This document shows positions 8,487 through 16,371 of a stretch of 49,373 nucleotides of DNA, one piece after another. Numbering within the stretch: the stretch's first letter is position 1; every line of letters starts with the position of its first letter. The notes below the pieces were generated by a model. It had not been told where the DNA came from and made no database searches. It was given only the letters and a program-made list of their open reading frames with translations. The stretch comes from a virus. The position numbers were made by a program, and so were the translations under genes. The stretch is taken from the IMG/VR virus record IMGVR_UViG_3300045825_000148, positions 1-49,373 of that record, one strand, 5' to 3'.

Positions 8487-10451
8487 TTAGGCCGACTTGA
8501 TGCCGACTTTTAACGAAATAGGTTTTATTTGTTTTTTAGTCCCGTGTGCTTTTTTTCTTATTTGATCCATCATGGCATCTAACTTCTTAGCCCCAGCGTT
8601 ACTTGAGCCCCCACCTAAAGCGCTCACAATATCCCCGCTTAAAATATACTCCCCATCCGCAACGCGAATAGGCTCATGTGGTTTCTTTCCCTGTCCGTCA
8701 ATGTATGCCGGTATCGAGTCAGACAGTCCGTCACCGGGGCCTTGTAAATAGGTAGAAGGCAGAGCAGCTATACCCTTGTTGCCTATCGGTCCGCCTTTGG
8801 CCCACCCGAAAGTCTTTGCGATAGAGTTACCCGCATCATCTACTGCCTTACCGGGATTAGACCACACGTTACTCATCCCCATAGTCATAGGATTACTCAG
8901 CAGCCACGACTGCCCTAAACCACTATTACTTATCGCATTCCCCCACGTATTCAGCAGACCGTCTTGGCTGTAATTCTTGTTCGCATCTTTCTCGCCTTGC
9001 GCGGCGCGGGCTGCGTCTGCGGCGTTCTGGGCCAATAAAGTCGTCTGCGGCTGTAATACGTCAAGGCCTCTCAGGTATTGCCGTTTATAATCATCTGACC
9101 ACGCATCTGACCCTCCGGGTAACCGCGCAGCGTCTGTAGCCGATATAGGAGTTGTAGCCATCGTAGGGGCCGCAGCGTTCAGATTCACCCTATCGCCGAC
9201 TGGCGCATTAAGGTCAACGCCGTTAGGATTGCCTGCGCTGGCGCCGCCTGACGCAAAAGAGCGAATACCGCCCCCCGTGGCATATTTTAGAGTGTGAGAC
9301 GTAGTCCCATAATCTGAAGGTCCGCCATACATGCCGACCACGTCACCTTTAGCGTTCCGGTGCAGCTTAGAGTACAGAATCTGGCTCGTATGGTCTTTTG
9401 GCCCTGTGGCCTCGTCTTTAGCGCCGTTCGTCATCGAAGTTATAGGCCCTATAGCACCTAAGCCTAAAGAACTGGCGAGCATGTAATCACCTCGGGTCCA
9501 GCCGGTGCTGGCAGGGCTTGCGGCATCTGCTACACGCTGCGCGTACGCAGCCGAAGGCGTGTCGGCAAAATGGCTCATATCCTCTATAGGGGCGTGAGTT
9601 ATGGTCAGCGAGCTATTAGGAGCCGCATTAGCTGCGTCCGCCGCTGCATAGGGGTTAACGTCGCCTATAGGTCCAAACGAATCAACTGAAGGCGCGGGGC
9701 CGAAAGACGTAGTAGCAGCATCCACCGATGGGGCCGAAGTCATACCCGCAGCATTCCAGTCAACTGGGGGAAACTGACCACTAGGGCTGAGTTGAACATT
9801 TGGTCCGGTGGTTACGCCCCCTGCCCCACCTAAGTCCAAGGGGCCCGTGGGCCCTTCTGGCATACTCATAGGAGGCTGCGCAGCACTTGGATTATAAGAC
9901 AAAGTCGGGTCAAGGTTTGCCCCGGCACCCGTCGCCTGTGTCGCACCCGTAGGAGCCAACGGATTACTATCCCAAGGAGTGCCAGTACCGCCAAGGGTAG
10001 GCCCGCCAGCCATCGTAGCGCCCATGTTGTATATACTTGCTACCTGTAGACCGATACCGACGTTTGCGGCATCATTCGGGTTCATACCCGCATCAACCAT
10101 AGCGTTGCCGCTACCGCCGGTTACGCGCGATCCTTGGTTCGCCATATAATTAGCTGTGTTAGCCCAGCCTACCGGGCCAGCGAAGAGCCCACCTACGGCG
10201 CCGGCCAGCTCCGCTGTGTTTCTCAGATTCACATCGCCGCGTTTAATGCCTACAGCATCACCAATGCTACCTGCCGTATCGTCTAACCATGAGGCTTCAT
10301 GGAGTCCCGTTTTAGGGTTTCTTGGCAGTCCTGAGAGGCCCCGGGCTTTAGCCGTGCGATCAAGCTGCGCGAGCTCATTCTTGCTGACGTGCAAAAGTTC
10401 CGAGTCTCCGTTCCTGCCCATTGAAGCTAAAGCATTGGCTACGTGCAGCAT
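8487..10451 (-). CDS. Putative internal virion or tail protein (654 aa)
   Basis: The start at 10451 (MLHVANALASMGRNG) is chosen because it has a strong AAGGAG six bases upstream; the longer open frame above it is basic and unlike the rest. The protein is Gly/Pro/Ala-rich, has a GGGIRSFASGG element near residue 405, and ends with a characteristic segment, GPGDGLSDSIPAYIDGQG then RVADGEYILSGDIVSALGGGSS, followed by a basic tail. I have seen this C-terminal segment in virion proteins of environmental podoviruses. It lies in the run of internal-protein genes. Role in DNA ejection or tail assembly is inferred. Confidence 0.6.
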   Translation of the reverse strand: MLHVANALASMGRNGDSELLHVSKNELAQLDRTAKARGLSGLPRNPKTGLHEASWLDDTAGSIGDAVGIKRGDVNLRNTAELAGAVGGLFAGPVGWANTANYMANQGSRVTGGSGNAMVDAGMNPNDAANVGIGLQVASIYNMGATMAGGPTLGGTGTPWDSNPLAPTGATQATGAGANLDPTLSYNPSAAQPPMSMPEGPTGPLDLGGAGGVTTGPNVQLSPSGQFPPVDWNAAGMTSAPSVDAATTSFGPAPSVDSFGPIGDVNPYAAADAANAAPNSSLTITHAPIEDMSHFADTPSAAYAQRVADAASPASTGWTRGDYMLASSLGLGAIGPITSMTNGAKDEATGPKDHTSQILYSKLHRNAKGDVVGMYGGPSDYGTTSHTLKYATGGGIRSFASGGASAGNPNGVDLNAPVGDRVNLNAAAPTMATTPISATDAARLPGGSDAWSDDYKRQYLRGLDVLQPQTTLLAQNAADAARAAQGEKDANKNYSQDGLLNTWGNAISNSGLGQSWLLSNPMTMGMSNVWSNPGKAVDDAGNSIAKTFGWAKGGPIGNKGIAALPSTYLQGPGDGLSDSIPAYIDGQGKKPHEPIRVADGEYILSGDIVSALGGGSSNAGAKKLDAMMDQIRKKAHGTKKQIKPISLKVGIKSA

Positions 10452-10474
10452 GTCAATCTCCTTAAGTTCCGCGA

Positions 10475-10831
10475 TTATAGTGTAGGAGCGTATTCTCCGC
10501 CAGCGGCATTTATAGTCAGGCCAGCGCCTGAAGATAAGGCTTGGATCATACCTCCGGCGGCTAAAATTTGGGTCCCGCGCCACGAGAGGATACTGTTGGC
10601 TGCAACCGAAGTACCGAAGTACAACGCATTACTCGCCGCCGGTGTACCGCCGAAAGGGACCAAGTAAATTGTAACGGTAAGGGCCGCAGCCGTTGTATTG
10701 GTCACATCAATACTCTTTATAAGTCCTAATTTGCCTGTATTACCATTGGTGCCGCAGGTGTAGATAGTCTGCGCGCTGGTAGTCAGCGCGTGGATCGTAG
10801 GGCTCATGTTTACCGGGTTTATGATAGCCAT
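10475..10831 (-). CDS. Small beta-rich structural protein (118 aa)
   Basis: A low-charge protein with alternating hydrophobic residues (LTVTIYLVPFGGTPAASNAL) typical of small capsid or tail decoration proteins. Similar openings (asking for a time/space-type beta sandwich with TNTTAAALTVT) are seen in other phage structural genes, including the 98-aa gene in the head cluster of this phage. Its ATG at 10831 overlaps the end of the 54-aa gene by 13 bases. Structural role inferred. Confidence 0.55.
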   Translation of the reverse strand: MAIINPVNMSPTIHALTTSAQTIYTCGTNGNTGKLGLIKSIDVTNTTAAALTVTIYLVPFGGTPAASNALYFGTSVAANSILSWRGTQILAAGGMIQALSSGAGLTINAAGGEYAPTL

Positions 10832-10983
10832 TGGAGTACCTGCTGGGCGTCAATCTCCGCACCATGAGCGGTCGTTTCTGTCGCATCTTCGCGAAAGTGC
10901 TGGCTCAAAATACGGATGATCTGCATAAAATAGCGCTGATCATACTGCGCGGGGGGTATAGGTAAAAGAGGTGGTGCTGACAT
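10819..10983 (-). CDS. Small conserved virion-operon protein (54 aa)
   Basis: A short gene reading MSAPPLLPIPPAQYDQRYFM and ending in QQVLQWLS. ATG at 10983 is preceded by GGGAG at a good distance (in GGCGGGAGATAAATT). Short proteins with the same plan (Pro-rich start, PIPP-x-x-Y, then an amphipathic helix) are commonly found beside tail-hub genes of short-tailed phages. It fills the 155-base gap between the tail-hub gene and the 118-aa gene exactly, overlapping the latter by 13 bases. Function unknown. Confidence 0.6.
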   Translation of the reverse strand: MSAPPLLPIPPAQYDQRYFMQIIRILSQHFREDATETTAHGAEIDAQQVLQWLS

Positions 10984-10986
10984 AAT

Positions 10987-12882
10987 TTATCTCCCGCCAT
11001 CAGGCCTGATCTCAAGACGCGGTGTTCCTAGCTGCCACTGCACGCCTACTTGATTACTCTCGATTCTAAACAGAACCTGCCTGCCGCGCAAGCGTACATA
11101 ACTGTACTGGGTAAATTGCTTATAGGGAACAACTGCCGTTTGCGCCACAGCACTGTCGTTGTGTTGCGCAATATTCGATCCGGGATTATCTCGTGTTTTC
11201 AGCGTCAGGGTCACCTCGGGAACCGCCGCCGTTGAGCCGGAGAAATCTACATCAGGCAGGATACGCGATATGAACGAATACTGATCGCCGTCGCCGATTT
11301 CGAAATCAGCCGACTCAATATAGGAGTCAATAGCACTCACAGGCGTGGTGCTACCATCGTCAATACCGTCTTCATGGTAGTACAAATAACCGTCCAGCCC
11401 TGCTCCGAGAGGGTTTGGCTGAGTGCCAGAGTCCAGCCACGCTGAGCGTGTTAGCGTACCATAGGACCAGATGTCCTCACCATGATTGTAAGTCACATAA
11501 GAGTCAGGCGTTTGCGACGAGGCCGAGCAGTAAAACCACGTGATCTCATTGAACTGCTTGTTTGTGCTCGCATAGACTTGGCCGAGCTGCTGGCTATTTA
11601 TGTTGTCGAAAATAAACTTACGAATAGGGCACTGGAGCGTGCTGACGCTACCATCGTACTTGTAAAATTTACCGTGCCCCATCCAATAAGCGGTACTGCT
11701 GGCAGTCGCTACTGCATTCGTAGACGCAATAGACAGGTTCGTCGCCACAGTTTTAAATGAATATACCAGTGGAGGGCCAATGTACTGCATGGATATGAGC
11801 GCCGAATCGGTCCAAATCATGTTTTCCTGCCGCAGCTTTTCCACAGCAACGGTGTAACTACCAGCAGTAAGCCGCACATCACCCGCTTGGTTCGTAATAT
11901 CAGGAGTCCAAATTAACGCGGCCCCTTGGTCCGACCAACGAACAGTCATCGGGTCTTCGTATGTCTGGCCTAATGGGTTTGAACCGATAACAATTAAAAT
12001 CTCGTTGTCATCTACCACAACCATATCGCCAATAATAGGGGCGTTGATGTCTGTAGAAGCACTGCTAAGAGGGATCGCCCGCTGACTCAAGGCCGCGCCA
12101 ATGGCCCCCAAAGCGGACCAATAGTAAATACCAGCCCCGCGCACGCAGCATACGAAATCTTGGCCGAAGTTATACCCGGACCACTGGCGAGAGGCGATAG
12201 ACACGGCGGAGCCGCCTGAAGCAGCGACACCCCACCCCGTAGGTACAGCGCCCGTACCGCCATAAGCAGAAACGCCCCAACCGAGGCCAGCAGTCGTCAA
12301 CGCCGAGCCCGTATTAATCTGGAACGCCGCCGTTATCGCCGTACCACCTCCGGTGAGTCCAGTACCTGTATACGCGGGCACGGTAATAGTGAACACATTG
12401 GCTGCAGGGGCGCCTAGGGCTATTTGGTATTCGCCGGAGACCGTCACCCCGTCAACCGCAGTCGCACCTGTGAATGTAACGAAGTCACCGGTAATAGCGC
12501 CATGAGAGCCTATAGTCACTGTGATAGTAGTAAGCCCTGCACCAGTACCGGTAGTAAAACAGTTGTCGGTAGATGCCGTCGTGGCATGAGTAAAAGTCGC
12601 TCTTATAGGTGTTATGTCGTAAAAAGCGCCGCTTCGAGCGATGTACATTTTCAAGTTCGTGCCCACGCTGAGCAAGTTTTCCCCAGCTAAGGTAACCCAA
12701 TTCCATAGGTGGCGGGCGGTGCCCAAGAACGAATTAGCGCTAAATTTTACCCAACCCCCTATTTTCTCAGGCGTGCCAGTACGAAAACGAACTTTATCCA
12801 TGTCCCACCAACGACCTTTATTGGTGTACTGAGTGTTCTCCTTGTCTATTCCCGGTTGCAGTTTAACTGGTTGCAGTGGCAT
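10987..12882 (-). CDS. Tail hub / packaged-DNA stabilisation-like protein (631 aa)
   Basis: Begins MPLQPVKLQPGIDKENTQYT, continues with a WWDMDKVRFRTGTPEKIGGW segment, then beta-propeller-like repeats and a C-terminal YSYVRLRGRQVLFRIES section. This order (opening with a gene-internal 'remove genome ends' type GIDKENT motif, a central WSGYN/YYWS propeller region, a C-terminal Ig-like 'FRIES...WQLG-x-P-R-L-E' segment) is what P22 gp10-like and T7 gp12-like tail hub proteins of podoviruses look like. Residues about 95-225 are a Thr/Gly-rich insertion. It lies between lysis genes and the internal virion proteins. It would form the hub under the portal and hold the packaged genome. Confidence 0.65.
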   Translation of the reverse strand: MPLQPVKLQPGIDKENTQYTNKGRWWDMDKVRFRTGTPEKIGGWVKFSANSFLGTARHLWNWVTLAGENLLSVGTNLKMYIARSGAFYDITPIRATFTHATTASTDNCFTTGTGAGLTTITVTIGSHGAITGDFVTFTGATAVDGVTVSGEYQIALGAPAANVFTITVPAYTGTGLTGGGTAITAAFQINTGSALTTAGLGWGVSAYGGTGAVPTGWGVAASGGSAVSIASRQWSGYNFGQDFVCCVRGAGIYYWSALGAIGAALSQRAIPLSSASTDINAPIIGDMVVVDDNEILIVIGSNPLGQTYEDPMTVRWSDQGAALIWTPDITNQAGDVRLTAGSYTVAVEKLRQENMIWTDSALISMQYIGPPLVYSFKTVATNLSIASTNAVATASSTAYWMGHGKFYKYDGSVSTLQCPIRKFIFDNINSQQLGQVYASTNKQFNEITWFYCSASSQTPDSYVTYNHGEDIWSYGTLTRSAWLDSGTQPNPLGAGLDGYLYYHEDGIDDGSTTPVSAIDSYIESADFEIGDGDQYSFISRILPDVDFSGSTAAVPEVTLTLKTRDNPGSNIAQHNDSAVAQTAVVPYKQFTQYSYVRLRGRQVLFRIESNQVGVQWQLGTPRLEIRPDGGR

Positions 12883-12900
12883 GGCAGTACCTTGGTTGTG

Positions 12901-13416
12901 TTATTCACTTACCGGTAGTTTCTCATTTTTAGCCCACTCTTGCACGCGCAAAATCATTAGCGCGTCTTGTCCGCAGTTTCCTGCGAATCCCTCAAGGCCT
13001 TGGCTAGTTCCAGATTCGCTGGGGGGGACATAAACTCCTTCGGGAATGTTGGCTTGATTACCACTGTCGGGTTTACCTGAATTATCTCGCACCGAAGTGC
13101 CATCGGGCAGCAACCCATGAGAACGCAAGAAGCTACTAATAGCATCACGACCTGCATTGCTCTTAACGGAGGCAATATCTCGTTCATGTTGTAAATCGTT
13201 TTCAATTTTTGCTTTATGATCTCTAAGTATTGCATCATCTGCCTCCTTTTTTTCTGCTGCTTCTTCAATGTTCCAGATATTCTGGATATATGCCTGACCG
13301 TCAATCTTTCCTGCTTCGTAACCAACATGGCGAGCATAAACATAAGACGATGCTACTGCTCCAAGTATGGTTAGAAACAGGAACACTCGCCAATTCGATA
13401 TAAGTAGGCCGATCAT
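12901..13416 (-). CDS. Rz: Rz-like inner-membrane spanin (171 aa)
   Basis: Residues about 7-28 form one hydrophobic N-terminal anchor (WRVFLFLTILGAVASSYVYA), followed by a charged coiled-coil periplasmic segment rich in Glu, Lys, Asp and Ala (about 35-90). This is the i-spanin plan. Another frame of the same DNA encodes a lipoprotein (Rz1), the classic embedded arrangement. Its ATG overlaps the stop of the holin-like gene. It acts in the last lysis step by joining inner and outer membranes after the endolysin has cut the wall. The C-terminus (about 120-171) is longer and more Pro/Gly-rich than in lambda Rz. Confidence 0.75.
   Translation of the reverse strand: MIGLLISNWRVFLFLTILGAVASSYVYARHVGYEAGKIDGQAYIQNIWNIEEAAEKKEADDAILRDHKAKIENDLQHERDIASVKSNAGRDAISSFLRSHGLLPDGTSVRDNSGKPDSGNQANIPEGVYVPPSESGTSQGLEGFAGNCGQDALMILRVQEWAKNEKLPVSE
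12957..13187 (-). CDS. Rz1: Rz1-like outer-membrane lipoprotein spanin, nested in Rz
   Basis: A separate frame inside the Rz gene encodes a 76-aa protein if started at 13187 (MNEILPPLRAMQVVMLL); an internal ATG at 13157 (MQVVMLLVASC) would give 66 aa. After a short hydrophobic stretch comes the lipobox VASC (a second possibility is LMGC), and the mature part has the Pro residues usual in Rz1. The overlap of a lipoprotein frame with an i-spanin frame is diagnostic of Rz/Rz1 pairs. The gene ends 56 bases before the Rz stop, so it is completely embedded. The start is uncertain because neither ATG has a strong Shine-Dalgarno. Confidence 0.7.
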   Translation of the reverse strand: MNEILPPLRAMQVVMLLVASCVLMGCCPMALRCEIIQVNPTVVIKPTFPKEFMSPPANLELAKALRDSQETADKTR

Positions 13417-13610
13417 TTCGGGTCTACATAAGTTTTAGCTGCAAGTGCCGCAACTATCGCAGCTATGCCGATTGCGAAGCCCTGAAAATCAACTGAGCCT
13501 TTGTACGCAAACTCGCCGCACATTGTCACCGCGCCAACGAATACCAATAGTTTAGACATTGACCACGTTTTATTGTCTGCACAGGTAAAGAGGTCAGTAA
13601 TATATTTCAT
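13413..13610 (-). CDS. Holin-like membrane protein (65 aa)
   Basis: Two hydrophobic segments (about residues 19-36, SKLLVFVGAVTMCGEFAY, and 43-60, FQGFAIGIAAIVAALAA) are separated by a short polar loop, and the C-terminus is charged. AGGAG lies just upstream of ATG (AGGAGAATTGAAATG). Size, topology and position between endolysin and spanins fit a class II holin that forms the inner-membrane hole. Another candidate holin is the 87-aa single-pass protein two genes upstream, so which is the effector is not certain. Confidence 0.65.
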   Translation of the reverse strand: MKYITDLFTCADNKTWSMSKLLVFVGAVTMCGEFAYKGSVDFQGFAIGIAAIVAALAAKTYVDPK

Positions 13611-13627
13611 TTCAATTCTCCTTTAAA

Positions 13628-13717
13628 TTAAGGTCTATTCCACCATTCATGTAAAAGCGTCACAAGAATTAACATCAAAAAACAGTACGCAATAAATGTT
13701 TGGTCGGTGAAATCCAT
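13628..13717 (-). CDS. Tiny membrane peptide in the lysis cassette (29 aa)
   Basis: Between the endolysin stop (13719-13721) and the holin-like gene lies an ATG at 13717 followed by 29 codons: a short acidic start (MDFTDQTF), a hydrophobic stretch (IAYCFLMLILVTLL) and a charged end (HEWWNRP). It fills the gap between two lysis genes and looks like a single-pass membrane peptide; a GGGA lies 10-12 bases upstream. It may be a lysis regulator or antiholin, but this is inference from position. It could also be a chance frame. Confidence 0.4.
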   Translation of the reverse strand: MDFTDQTFIAYCFLMLILVTLLHEWWNRP

Positions 13718-13718
13718 A

Positions 13719-14174
13719 TTAGCAGTTCCCAGTGTTTTGTTCATCTAGCCGAGCGCATAATGGCGGGTTTGAGTTCGGTATGTAGTAGCGTTTCAGGCTC
13801 TTTGGAGCTGCCCCCAAGTGTACCCAAGAGGGCGTGTAATCAGCCCTTTCCATGTACAAGCCGAACTCGCCCAACACACTTCCGTGAGTACAGCACCACC
13901 TAGCGAAGTCGCGGTTATCAGTATCCCGAATATCGCAAGCCAGCCCAATAATGTGTTTACTTGTTGCGCCAGAATTTGAAGTATGTTCATTGATAGCCTT
14001 TGGTCGCCAGCCTGAAGCTACAACAGATAAATCGATACCAGTGTCTGCACAAAACTCAGTAAGCACCCCATTAACGCGGCTAACAGTATCAGCCCCGTTA
14101 GCCCGTATTTCGTCCGTAAGTTCGTCGGCATGTGTGCTGTCCCTTCCCATCCAATACTGTTCGATGGTTATCAT
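13719..14174 (-). CDS. Endolysin, peptidase M15-like (151 aa)
   Basis: The sequence contains SGWRP at 54-58, SKHIIGLACDI with H74 and D81, and WVHL with H119. This His...Asp...His zinc triad is that of M15 (VanY/D-Ala-D-Ala carboxypeptidase and L-Ala-D-Glu endopeptidase) enzymes used by many phages to cut peptidoglycan cross-links. The length fits a single-domain endolysin without a wall-binding domain. There is no signal peptide, so release through a holin is expected; a holin-like gene lies next to it. The ATG overlaps the stop of the 87-aa membrane gene (ATGA). Confidence 0.8.
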   Translation of the reverse strand: MITIEQYWMGRDSTHADELTDEIRANGADTVSRVNGVLTEFCADTGIDLSVVASGWRPKAINEHTSNSGATSKHIIGLACDIRDTDNRDFARWCCTHGSVLGEFGLYMERADYTPSWVHLGAAPKSLKRYYIPNSNPPLCARLDEQNTGNC

Positions 14175-14434
14175 TTAATCCACCCCTTTCCGGTCATCCA
14201 GATGCTAGTCGCCACAGCTACGACACCCACAAACCACACCAGCTTCTCGGTGAGTCCTTTGCCGATGGTTCTATAAAAATCAGAGGTAGCAAGTTCTACA
14301 GCTTTCTTTGCTGCACTTGTTGCGATCTGCTCTATTTGCTCGTCTGACAATTCGTGCTTATCGTAACGAGGACACGCATGGAAATTAGAATCTGTTGGCA
14401 GATGGTCTTCTGCCCGTCTTTGTGGAATTGTCAT
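14171..14434 (-). CDS. Single-pass membrane protein of the lysis cassette (87 aa)
   Basis: Residues 1-65 are charged and helical, with an AAKKAVELATSDFYRTIGKG stretch, and a single hydrophobic segment follows (LVWFVGVVAVATSIWM, about 66-81) before a basic end (GKGWIK). This N-in or N-out single-pass plan is seen in some holins and in phage membrane proteins next to endolysins. It is coupled by ATGA on both sides (to the 185-aa gene before it and the endolysin after it). Holin or lysis accessory is likely; which one cannot be decided from the sequence. Confidence 0.5.
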   Translation of the reverse strand: MTIPQRRAEDHLPTDSNFHACPRYDKHELSDEQIEQIATSAAKKAVELATSDFYRTIGKGLTEKLVWFVGVVAVATSIWMTGKGWIK

Positions 14435-14988
14435 ATTGAGTTACCGTATTTATAAAATCTGAGCGGGGCAAGCTGGTAGCTGCCGAATGTGAGATGTAGT
14501 GGATCGTGAATTTGCCAGCCTGCCTCATGAATGATTGCTGTGGTTCCGATGTGCCATACTGCTTTAAATTGGAATACGCCATTGCTAGCTAGAATCAGGT
14601 ACGCGCCTGCTATGCCTTCGGTATCAGATATAAACCTATTACCAAGTGTGATTGTGTCGTAACCTTTAAGTCCAAATGGATTGTAGCATCCACCGTAGAA
14701 AGGATTTCTGCGTATGAAGGTATAACAGAGCTTATACAAGCTCCACTCTGCATGGTCTGGTCTTTCAGCCCATAGGGTATCAAGACAACCTGAATCCGTA
14801 TCGACCGGCTCAAACCACTTTAACCACCAAGGAAGATAGCCCTTGTCGTTAATAAACAGGCAGATTACTTCTGCAAAGAGAATGCAGAATAGGGAACCTA
14901 CTAACACAATTGGGAATAGCAGAAGGTAGCGGAGGGCTTGCATTAATAGCGCAATCCCTTGCCAGAAACAGTTTAGGAAGTTAGTCAT
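14431..14988 (-). CDS. DUF7338-like membrane protein (185 aa)
   Basis: The start at 14988 (MTNFLNCFWQ) is chosen because it overlaps the stop of the previous gene; an upstream in-frame start would lie inside that gene. A hydrophobic region (about 8-47) is followed by LPWWLKWFEPVD and a RRNPFYGGCYNPFGL segment, then aromatic/Gly-rich repeats. From memory this order (hydrophobic start, LP-W-L-x-WFE, RNP-x-Y, beta-rich end) is that of a phage protein family of unknown function often listed as DUF7338. It lies at the head of the lysis cassette. Function unknown. Confidence 0.5.
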   Translation of the reverse strand: MTNFLNCFWQGIALLMQALRYLLLFPIVLVGSLFCILFAEVICLFINDKGYLPWWLKWFEPVDTDSGCLDTLWAERPDHAEWSLYKLCYTFIRRNPFYGGCYNPFGLKGYDTITLGNRFISDTEGIAGAYLILASNGVFQFKAVWHIGTTAIIHEAGWQIHDPLHLTFGSYQLAPLRFYKYGNSI

Positions 14989-15257
14989 TTTGGTATCGTT
15001 ACCCTGATAGCTTCTATCTGCGCTTCCAAAGCCTTGAGCCAACCGTTATCAGTACCAAGCGTAGCCTCACGTTGTCTGCGAGGTGTTACCATCGCTTCAA
15101 GGTTTGCTATTAGCTCTTGAGGTGTTGGAGTTGGTGCGATGTAGGGCAGTATTGTGTCTGTTTCTGGGATTGCATTTAAGTCCAAAATTGTCCATGTTCC
15201 ATCTTCATTTTCGGACTGGGCAAAAATTCCATTGGGTTGTGTTTTCCAAGTTTGCAT
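14985..15257 (-). CDS. Tail-fibre-assembly-like small protein (90 aa)
   Basis: Short protein starting MQTWKTQPNGIFAQSENEDG, with a Pro/Thr linker near residue 44 (APTPTPQELIANLEAM) and a C-terminal helix ending EAQIEAIRVTIPK. Phage tail-fibre assembly proteins have this layout (an N-terminal WxxxxNG beta piece, then TPQE, then a helical region with RRQREA), and it directly follows the fibre genes. It may be a fibre chaperone. Assignment is from layout and position, not from a full family match. Confidence 0.5.
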   Translation of the reverse strand: MQTWKTQPNGIFAQSENEDGTWTILDLNAIPETDTILPYIAPTPTPQELIANLEAMVTPRRQREATLGTDNGWLKALEAQIEAIRVTIPK

Positions 15258-15274
15258 TATCTGTACTCCCTTAA

Positions 15275-16270
15275 TTAAAATCTAGATGTGAACAGCAGAT
15301 ACATGCCACCTCCGTTATACGGAGTGTATGGCCTGAACGCAATTATCCCGCTAGCAAATTGAAACATTAGCTCTATAAAATTACTATCACTTCTTACGTA
15401 TATAGGGATTACATTACAGGTCACCGTTGCACTACCATCGGCAACTAGGAAAGTTCCGGCCGCACTCGTTCCAGCTAGCACAACTTGCGCTCGCATTGTC
15501 ACGGGCATCTTCCAGATTGTTGACGCTGTTGTGGGTGATTGCCCTGTTCCATATCCAGTAGTCGTTACAGGAGCAGGTGCAAATAACCAAGCAAATCTCT
15601 GAGTTTCTATTAAAACCTCTTGAGATGTTTTCCGTGCCGCTGCCATCGGTACTGAACCATTGATTAATGTTACGTCTGCCAGCGTTCCAGTAGATGCACC
15701 GTTGCCAAATTCGATACATAATCCGGTAGCGCTGATGGTCTGCCCTGTGATGATAATAGGGCTGGCAACAAATGAACCAGATGGAGTTGTTGTATTGACC
15801 GCAGCCCTTGCGAGTGCCGTACCAGTCCATGAAAGCACGTAACTTGTAGTTCCTAAATTTTCAGGTGGGATTGTTTGAATCAGCGTCTTGTTCGCTGCAA
15901 TTGTTATAGTAGTATCTGCTGAATTTTGCGTAAACGAGTAGTCACCACCAGACGCGCCCGCTTTCCACATCTCATGGCCATAAGTTCCGGCTGCTAAAGT
16001 TGCACCAGATACATAAGCCGTGCCAGCATTACCATTATTGACTGTGAAGTATGGGTTGACGATTAAATTCTTTGCTGGAGTCTGCCCAGCCTGCACCGCA
16101 TCCCCCGCTGCTGTAGCCGCGGGAACAGCCATACCAACATGCCCCGTATCATCAATCGTACTGAGCTGCTTTGATGTGTTTACAAATAGCGCAGTCTGTC
16201 CTGCCGCTGGAGTGGGTGGCGTTACTGCATTGTCTAGTAGTGCTTGCCTTACTTCCATCGTTCCTGTCAT
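15275..16270 (-). CDS. Tail fibre / receptor-binding-type protein (331 aa)
   Basis: The N-terminal 60 residues form a TPAAGQTALFVNTSKQ plus STIDDTGHVG module, followed by AAGDAVQAGQTPAKNLIVNP and a jelly-roll-like carbohydrate-binding domain of the GTxxYVSG...EMWKAGASGGDYSF type (about 90-230). This 'NLIVNP...DxW' layout is frequent in phage tail fibres and tip proteins. It shares the A-x-x-AVQAGQT motif with the 398-aa protein two frames upstream, so the fibre genes look like diverged copies. A TAGGAGC lies 10 bases before its ATG. Confidence 0.6.
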   Translation of the reverse strand: MTGTMEVRQALLDNAVTPPTPAAGQTALFVNTSKQLSTIDDTGHVGMAVPAATAAGDAVQAGQTPAKNLIVNPYFTVNNGNAGTAYVSGATLAAGTYGHEMWKAGASGGDYSFTQNSADTTITIAANKTLIQTIPPENLGTTSYVLSWTGTALARAAVNTTTPSGSFVASPIIITGQTISATGLCIEFGNGASTGTLADVTLINGSVPMAAARKTSQEVLIETQRFAWLFAPAPVTTTGYGTGQSPTTASTIWKMPVTMRAQVVLAGTSAAGTFLVADGSATVTCNVIPIYVRSDSNFIELMFQFASGIIAFRPYTPYNGGGMYLLFTSRF

Positions 16271-16271
16271 G

Positions 16272-16331
16272 TTATATTGCTCCTATGAGGATATAGATTG
16301 CGAGAGATAGGGGTAGGAGTGGGTAGCGCAT
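16272..16331 (-). CDS. Possible tiny hydrophobic peptide (19 aa) between fibre genes
   Basis: In the gap between the 398-aa and 331-aa fibre genes two tiny frames tile exactly: ATG at 16372 overlaps the stop of the upstream gene (TAATG) and reads MQTLWKLSNWIRL; its stop again overlaps (TAATG) the ATG at 16331 of this frame, MRYPLLPLSLAIYILIGAI, which ends one base before the ATG of the 331-aa gene. The second is hydrophobic enough to be a single membrane helix. The chained stop/start overlaps suggest translational coupling, but frames this short can occur by chance. Confidence 0.35.
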   Translation of the reverse strand: MRYPLLPLSLAIYILIGAI

Positions 16332-16371
16332 TAGAGACGAATCCAATTTGATAGTTTCCAGAGTGTTTGCA

